Shown: positions 8,801-12,115 of the stretch, in pieces
Position numbering within the stretch: the first letter of the stretch is position 1
How the letters are laid out: each line of letters starts with the position of its first letter
Assembly: GCA_029935135.1 (NCBI GenBank)
Contig: JAOZKX010000029.1
Location: 1 to 12,115 of the forward strand
Direction of reading: 5' to 3'
DNA: 12,115 bases
From: Desulfocapsa sp.
GTDB lineage: Bacteria > Desulfobacterota > Desulfobulbia > Desulfobulbales > Desulfocapsaceae
Notes under the pieces: model-generated
Told to the model about the DNA's origin: nothing
Seen by the model: only the letters and a program-made list of their open reading frames with translations
Databases searched by the model: none
Program-made: the position numbers and the translations under genes

Positions 8801-10104
8801 ACTTGATCGTAGGCCATAGCAGTGGTTGGGAAATCGGGGGAGGATGTATACCCGGTCACATAGATATCTCCGTCCAAGATGCCAAGATCAAAGCCTTCGT
8901 CACTGTTGACTCCTCCTATAAAAGTAGAGGCGAGCAGGGTGTCGAGATCTGAAGAGAGTCTGGTGACAAATACATCTGTGAAACTATTATTGGTATCGTT
9001 GTTGAAAACAGTATCATTAATGGTCGCCGGAAAATCGGGTGAGGCGGTCGAGCCCGTTATATAGACAGTGTCAGAGGCGTCAATGGCCAGAGAAAAGCTG
9101 CTGTCTGTATAGGTACCTCCTATAAAAGTTGATGCCAGTAATGTTGTTAAATCGGCAGAAAACTTTGAGACAAATACATCTCTGTCACCGCCGTTGTAGC
9201 TGCTGTCGTATCCCTCAACCGGAAAAGTTGTGGAAGCGGTCTCTCCGGTTATGTAAACATTGCCCTGTGAATCCAATCCAATTGCATGACTGGTATCATC
9301 ACTACTGCTGCCAAAAACCGTTGAAGCAAGAAGTGGGTCAATGATGAGAGTATATGTCGAATCATAGGAACCAATTGTAAAGGTGTATTTATTTCTCTGT
9401 CCAGCAGAGGCAAGTATCTTGTATTCAGCACTGACAGGAATCCGGACACCATTAATGTCCTGCCAGGCAACAGGTCTGGTAAAAGCGATGGCGCCAGACT
9501 CTGTTGCCAGGACCAGTTGCCCCTGATTATTAACCTGCAGAGAGTCGGCTCCGGAAATTTCGAGTTGTATCTGCTCGGGGGCGGCACCAGGGGCAATGTA
9601 AAAGAGTTTTTCAACATTGTTTCCGTATGCTTTTAGTTGCAGTTCAATGCCCCTATAAACATCACCAAGGCTGACAGTGGTGTATGTCCTGGCATCGGTA
9701 AGCCATTTGTCTGCGTGGTTTCCCTTAAAATAGTGTACCTGAGTTGTGGAGGGATGGAGACCGGCAACAGCTTCTACCTGAGCATTGACCAGCTGTTCGC
9801 TGAGAACAATTTGCTGTCTGCCTGAGGTACCTTGGGTGGTTCCGGAAAACGAATAAACAAGGTCGCCTTCACCGGTAACAAACAAAGTGCCGTCAAGTGT
9901 CCTGGCAGCAAAAGCTACATCTGTATGCATCTGCCCTTTGTTGGCAATAAAGGGAATCTGGAGGGATTGTATCGAAGAGTGTATTCTGGATAATTGCTGT
10001 TCACCGATGTTTGCCTGGCTTCTATCAGGGGTAAGTAGAAGTAGAATGACGGCGGCGAGAATAGAGCCCAAAACAGAAAAACTTTTCCGGATTTTATTAT
10101 TCAT
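5821..10104 (-). CDS. Large exported SBBP beta-propeller / Calx-beta repeat protein
   Basis: Predicted secreted or surface protein of 1427 residues. A Sec signal peptide is clear: basic NNKIRK, a hydrophobic run to about 25, and a likely cut after SQA near residue 32; there is no lipobox. Residues about 45-255 form the N-terminal domain usually found before SBBP repeats (starting FIANKGQM). Seven SBBP repeats follow (about 258-715), each of 64-68 residues with ASTFLGG, DSSGNVYITG, DFPTT and DVFVSKL-type motifs, enough for one seven-bladed propeller. Then come six Calx-beta domains (about 717-1406), each opening LQFS and ending LTILDDE-like, with acidic loops fit for Ca2+. The product is acidic and seems to hold only one cysteine. 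I prefer the ATG at 10104 because AAGGAAG sits 6 bases upstream; a GTG directly before it is possible. Adhesion or matrix function is inferred; no enzyme motif was seen. Confidence 0.85.
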   Translation of the reverse strand: MNNKIRKSFSVLGSILAAVILLLLTPDRSQANIGEQQLSRIHSSIQSLQIPFIANKGQMHTDVAFAARTLDGTLFVTGEGDLVYSFSGTTQGTSGRQQIVLSEQLVNAQVEAVAGLHPSTTQVHYFKGNHADKWLTDARTYTTVSLGDVYRGIELQLKAYGNNVEKLFYIAPGAAPEQIQLEISGADSLQVNNQGQLVLATESGAIAFTRPVAWQDINGVRIPVSAEYKILASAGQRNKYTFTIGSYDSTYTLIIDPLLASTVFGSSSDDTSHAIGLDSQGNVYITGETASTTFPVEGYDSSYNGGDRDVFVSKFSADLTTLLASTFIGGTYTDSSFSLAIDASDTVYITGSTASPDFPATINDTVFNNDTNNSFTDVFVTRLSSDLDTLLASTFIGGVNSDEGFDLGILDGDIYVTGYTSSPDFPTTAMAYDQVHDAHQDIFITRLPATLSTLTASTLLGGLGYDYGNALTFDSQGYLFITGSTTSSDFPSTTGLDPIFGNGAQVMVAKLPSDLSALTAASVISGGGTTDSSRCIAIDSSDNIYISGSTNSSNFPTTSGAYDRIAASFEVFVTKFNNTLNTIMASTFLGGGSWDQGYSLLLDSSNNVYITGYTNTEDFPTSPLGYDKTHNGWDDVFISKLSPDLSSLLASTFLGTNGNDWGYSMIRDSSGNIYVTGVTGRNSNDIPFPTTVGAYNTGWPGLKDVFISRLSPDLSGPSLQFEAANYTISEAESLATITVSRFGGGAGAVSVVYSTSDGSATEDSDYSASSGILNWADGDSSSKTFTVPILQDSEVEGGETVILSLSNPVGIPLASPQTAALNIIDDESPGTLQFSSPFFSVTEDETTATMTVTRSNGSDGVVTVEYATTDDTAVAGADYTAKSGVLTWANGDISSKSITIDISNNSFLDGDKTLQLSLEGPTGSVLIGTFATTILTILDDERAGSLQFSQESFPVTENIGQVLITVSRTGGSDGAVSVEYFTLDDTAIDDSDYSAKSGVLSWAAGDTADKSFFVTIIDSIEIEGEEKVTLTLHNQTGSATLGLYNVANINIVDDDGPVIPDSLQFSMSTYTVSEDNPQATITVTRTGSTALPVSVHYATSNGTAVSGVDYVDSSGTLNWGAYDSANKIFTVAITDDANDEHNETVTLTLSTPTGGAITGATNPATLTILDNDTLVQNGTIQFDVPLYSVWENDGSFDVTVFRVNGSDGAVSANFATSDNTAVVGGDYDEISGTLEWTDGDSSYKTFTIQIIDDTEWEGDELVNLTLSTPAGGAVLGAQSTAQLKIMENDPSTQAGTLQFSASQYIINETAAEITVTVIRNEGSSGFIQVDFATSNGTAVIGGDYDEMSGSLEWEDGDAADKTFVIYILDDSEEEGDETVYLTLSNPIGGAILGIPSSAILTILDDETAHLQPFSWNLFLPAILWEAR
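5887..7956 (-). repeat. Six tandem Calx-beta domain units
   Basis: Six units in coding order at about 7956-7624, 7614-7282, 7272-6940, 6921-6589, 6570-6238 and 6219-5887. Start-to-start spacing is 114, 114, 117, 117 and 117 residues. Each unit has a LQF opening strand, a TVTR strand, an A/GxDY turn before SGxLxW, a GD...KTF strand, an acidic E-GDE turn, and a closing DDE/DND/END. The closing and turn acids are the expected Ca2+ ligands of the family. Units 5 and 6 are the most alike at DNA level. Confidence 0.85.
7960..9333 (-). repeat. Seven tandem SBBP (beta-propeller) repeats
   Basis: Seven protein-coding repeats whose ASTF-type anchors fall at residues near 260, 324, 392, 456, 521, 585 and 650 (numbered from the ATG), a period of 64-68. 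The fifth repeat is the most divergent (AASVISGGG in place of ASTFLGG) and carries the only cysteine I noticed. The seventh has a longer insert before its FPTT motif. Sevenfold count suggests a closed propeller, which is inference. Confidence 0.82.
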
Positions 10105-10110
10105 CACAAT

Positions 10111-10117
10111 CTTCCTT
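10111..10117 (-). promoter_or_regulatory. Ribosome binding site deciding the start of the exported protein
   Basis: AAGGAAG on the minus strand, 6 bases before the ATG at 10104 and only 3 before the GTG at 10107. The spacing favours the ATG. Confidence 0.65.
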
Positions 10118-10150
10118 GGTTAAGGTGGAGAAAAAACTTTCCACTAATTT

Positions 10151-10169
10151 AACCACAGCTGCAGTGGTT
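10151..10169. promoter_or_regulatory. 19-bp inverted repeat in the leader of the exported-protein gene
   Basis: AACCAC-AGCTGCA-GTGGTT: perfect 6-bp arms around a 7-base centre, about 47-65 bases before the start codon of the exported protein. It could be a protein-binding operator or a hairpin in the 5' leader. It is not followed at once by a T run on either strand, so a terminator is less likely. The rest of the 237-bp intergenic region shows no convincing -35/-10 pair or other gene. Confidence 0.3.
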
Positions 10170-10302
10170 TGAACAGAACTTCCTGGAACTGTATTGTGAC
10201 GGGCGATCCACATGCGAAACCATTTCTCAATTGGGAAGTGAGAGAAACTACATCTATTATCTGGTAATATTCAATCTAATTCCGAGAGGCGACCAGTCGG
10301 AT

Positions 10303-10328
10303 ATGAATAACAGCCATCTGTGGACGGC
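10303..10328 (-). terminator. Candidate terminator after the chemoreceptor gene
   Basis: On the minus strand, 13 bases after the stop codon, GCCGTC-CACA-GATGGC forms a 6-bp stem (one G-U pair) with a 4-base loop, followed by TGTTATTCA. The stem is short and the T run is broken, so this is a modest candidate. If real, it separates the chemoreceptor transcript from the exported-protein gene. Confidence 0.4.
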
Positions 10329-10341
10329 ATAAGTCTTCGTA

Positions 10342-12115
10342 TTAGCCCAGGTAGAGTTTGTCGAGATCTGAAAACAGTTTCTTGCGTACAGTTTCAAACT
10401 CTTCAAGTTTACCCGTGGCACTCTTTGCATCATTTTTACTGTGAAGATTAAGAACCTCAATAATTTTTGCATGCACCATTTTGTGGTGTTCACCAAGCTC
10501 TTGATAAATGGGTAGCTCTTTGAGCTGTTGGGAGGCATTGTCGTACCACTGGCCAAATTCGCATTGATGGTGATCAGGAACTGCACTTATGGGCAGCTCT
10601 GTATAGCCACTCAGGGCAGAATTCAGCTTCATTTTCCAGGTGAAATGAGCATTCTTCACTTTTCCTATATCAAACTGTTCATCTCCAATACTAAAAAGTG
10701 TAATAAGCTCACTTAACAGATCGGCATGGGAGCGCATCTCTATGGCCATTTCTGTTATATCATTGCTGTTGAGTGAAACTGAATCGGCATTTTTCTTGAT
10801 GGTACGGATATCATAGGAAATTTTCCCGCTGGCCATGGTCATATTGGCTATGTTTTCATTGACTTCCTGTACCCCTATAGCTGCCTGGGAGATATTAGAG
10901 GCAATCTCCTGGCTTGTGGCGGCCTGCTCATCGACGGCAACAGACATTGTCTCCACAATCTCACTTGTCGTATTAATTGTTGAGGCAATTGAATTCATCA
11001 CCGAAACTGTTTCTTTAGTAGAGGTCTGGACCCCTTCAATGCGCCCCTGGATCTCGCGGGTCGCCTCTGTCGTCTGTTTGGCAAGTTCTTTGATTTCATT
11101 GGCGACAACGGCAAATCCTTTTCCTGCCTCACCGGCACGAGCGGCCTCAATAGTGGCATTGAGGGCGAGCAGATTTGTCTGATCAGCGATATCGTTAATG
11201 CTCTCTGTCACTGCACTTATTTTGCCAGCAGCCTCACCAAGGTGATGTACACTCTCTGTAGCTTTTTCAGCTTCTAAGACACCGGCGGCGGTGATTTCTC
11301 TGGCCTCTGCCGATTGGGAAGAAATTTCAGTGATGGTGACAGTCATCTCCTCGGCGGCGGCGGCGACGATACTGATATTTGTGCTTGTTTCTTCGGAGGC
11401 TGCAGCAATAGAAGACATATTTGAATTGATTTCTTCCACTGCAGTGGCAATATTGTTGCTCTGTCCAGCCATTTCACTGGTGGCATTGTCAAGATTGCTG
11501 GAAAGATCCTTCAGGGTATTGGTGGATGTGTCAATGCTTGACGCACTTCCTCGTATTTGCAGGAAAACATTTCCTATTCTCTCAACAATTCCATTGAGTG
11601 AAACGGCAAGGGTTCCAATTTCATCTTTACGATCCACTGAAACAGTTCGCGTAAAATCTTTGTCGGCGATGGTTTCTGCAAGTTTGATGGATTTCAGTAA
11701 AGGTCGGGTAATCGTTTCGGCCCAGAACATCACCCCACCACAGGACAAAACACAGAGAACAAGGACAAAGGCAGACAGGCCAATTTTCTTCTTACTGATC
11801 ACCTGCTTAAAACTCTCGGCCTGGGTTGACATATCCTGATTCAGTCCGCTGACTTCCCGGGAAATAATCTGGCCCTTTTTCAGTTCTGCTGCTGCTACAG
11901 ATAAATCACTGACAGCTGTTTTGATCCGGGATACAAACTGCTCCATATCTGTCTGGCTTTTGGCCAGGCCAATCAATGCTTCACGCTTTGTCTGCTCCTG
12001 AATATCCATAAGATCGTCCGCGAGGATTTCTATACCTTCTTTTGCCTCACCAGCGGGCAGCGATTCGTATATTTCATCAACATTTTCACTGAGTTCATTC
12101 AGGTTTTCACTTAAT
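10342..12115 (-). CDS. Methyl-accepting chemotaxis protein with C-terminal CZB domain (5' part outside window)
   Basis: Chemoreceptor that should signal to CheA/CheW at the inner membrane. The reading frame is open from the right edge, past an internal ATG at 12009, so the gene is cut by the window; 590 residues are visible (numbered here from the first full codon). Residues 1-108 are helical and polar, the end of a periplasmic helical-bundle sensor. A membrane helix lies at about 110-132, HAMP at about 133-190, and the signalling domain runs to about 470 with the canonical hairpin tip [20 protein letters not shown] (near 308-327) followed by [14 protein letters not shown]. Methylation-type pairs occur around ASEET and AAEEM. 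The C-terminus is a CZB zinc-binding domain: His490 (HFTW), Cys518 (CEFGQWY), His544 and His548 (HKMVH) are all present. No CheR-tethering pentapeptide was seen. CZB domains are known to bind zinc and can sense oxidants such as HOCl; the ligand here is unknown. Confidence 0.9.
   Translation of the reverse strand, partial: LSENLNELSENVDEIYESLPAGEAKEGIEILADDLMDIQEQTKREALIGLAKSQTDMEQFVSRIKTAVSDLSVAAAELKKGQIISREVSGLNQDMSTQAESFKQVISKKKIGLSAFVLVLCVLSCGGVMFWAETITRPLLKSIKLAETIADKDFTRTVSVDRKDEIGTLAVSLNGIVERIGNVFLQIRGSASSIDTSTNTLKDLSSNLDNATSEMAGQSNNIATAVEEINSNMSSIAAASEETSTNISIVAAAAEEMTVTITEISSQSAEAREITAAGVLEAEKATESVHHLGEAAGKISAVTESINDIADQTNLLALNATIEAARAGEAGKGFAVVANEIKELAKQTTEATREIQGRIEGVQTSTKETVSVMNSIASTINTTSEIVETMSVAVDEQAATSQEIASNISQAAIGVQEVNENIANMTMASGKISYDIRTIKKNADSVSLNSNDITEMAIEMRSHADLLSELITLFSIGDEQFDIGKVKNAHFTWKMKLNSALSGYTELPISAVPDHHQCEFGQWYDNASQQLKELPIYQELGEHHKMVHAKIIEVLNLHSKNDAKSATGKLEEFETVRKKLFSDLDKLYLG

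Noticed and set aside
5821..10104. Repeat-rich region as a CRISPR or mobile element
   Set aside because: The repeats are in frame, 64-68 or 114-117 codons long, diverged at DNA level and encode known protein repeat folds.
9887..10123. Plus-strand open frame antisense to the exported-protein start
   Set aside because: It is the antisense of the signal-peptide and N-terminal coding region, with no family resemblance and no ribosome site of note.
10227..10290. Possible promoter (GATAAT-like -10) for the exported-protein gene around 10258-10263
   Set aside because: No acceptable -35 box at 16-18 bp, and no sigma-54 type GG/GC pair; not better than chance in AT-rich DNA.
10257..10586. Minus-strand open frame of 109 codons overlapping the chemoreceptor 3' end
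   Set aside because: Most of it lies inside the CZB-coding region in another frame and the product shows no recognisable domain.
11291..11839. Plus-strand open frame of 182 codons antisense to the chemoreceptor
   Set aside because: Its Ala/Ser/Ile/Val-rich product is what the antisense of a chemoreceptor coiled coil gives; the minus-strand frame is a textbook chemoreceptor.

Overview
The window carries two convergent blocks. The plus strand (2-5784) holds the distal part of an Mrp/Mnh-type cation/proton antiporter operon: an MbhE-MrpB fusion, MrpC, and three successive antiporter-like membrane subunits of the MrpD/NuoL-M-N family. The minus strand (5821 to the right edge) holds a very large exported beta-rich protein (seven SBBP propeller repeats followed by six Calx-beta domains) and the 3' part of a methyl-accepting chemotaxis protein ending in a CZB zinc-binding domain. 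No RNA gene, insertion sequence, phage gene or CRISPR array was seen. The only intergenic stretches are 36 bp (5785-5820) and about 237 bp (10105-10341).

The likely host is a free-living, motile Gram-negative bacterium of medium GC. A multi-subunit Mrp/Mbh-like antiporter with repeated D-type subunits, an SBBP plus Calx-beta surface protein and a CZB chemoreceptor would fit a Desulfobacterota (deltaproteobacterial) sulfate reducer or relative. That placement is inferred from gene content and is not proven by the sequence.

In the operon every gene starts inside the stop codon of the one before it (ATGA overlaps at 736, 1068, 2585 and 4078), so the five subunits are probably co-translated and assembled together. 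The MrpE, F, G and MbhD-like subunits expected for a full complex are not in the window and would be expected upstream. No hydrogenase or NADH-binding subunit is present here. The first two antiporter-like subunits keep the family's key charged residues. The third lacks the glutamate of TM5 and the lysine of TM8 but keeps two other lysines, and it has an added charged C-terminal helix plus a membrane anchor. It may therefore be a divergent structural or partially active module.

On the minus strand, the 1427-residue exported protein is an adhesin-like or matrix-like candidate with a signal peptide. It ends in a short hydrophobic tail with no sorting motif I recognise. The chemoreceptor behind it reads open through the right end of the window, so its N-terminus and most of its sensor domain lie outside.
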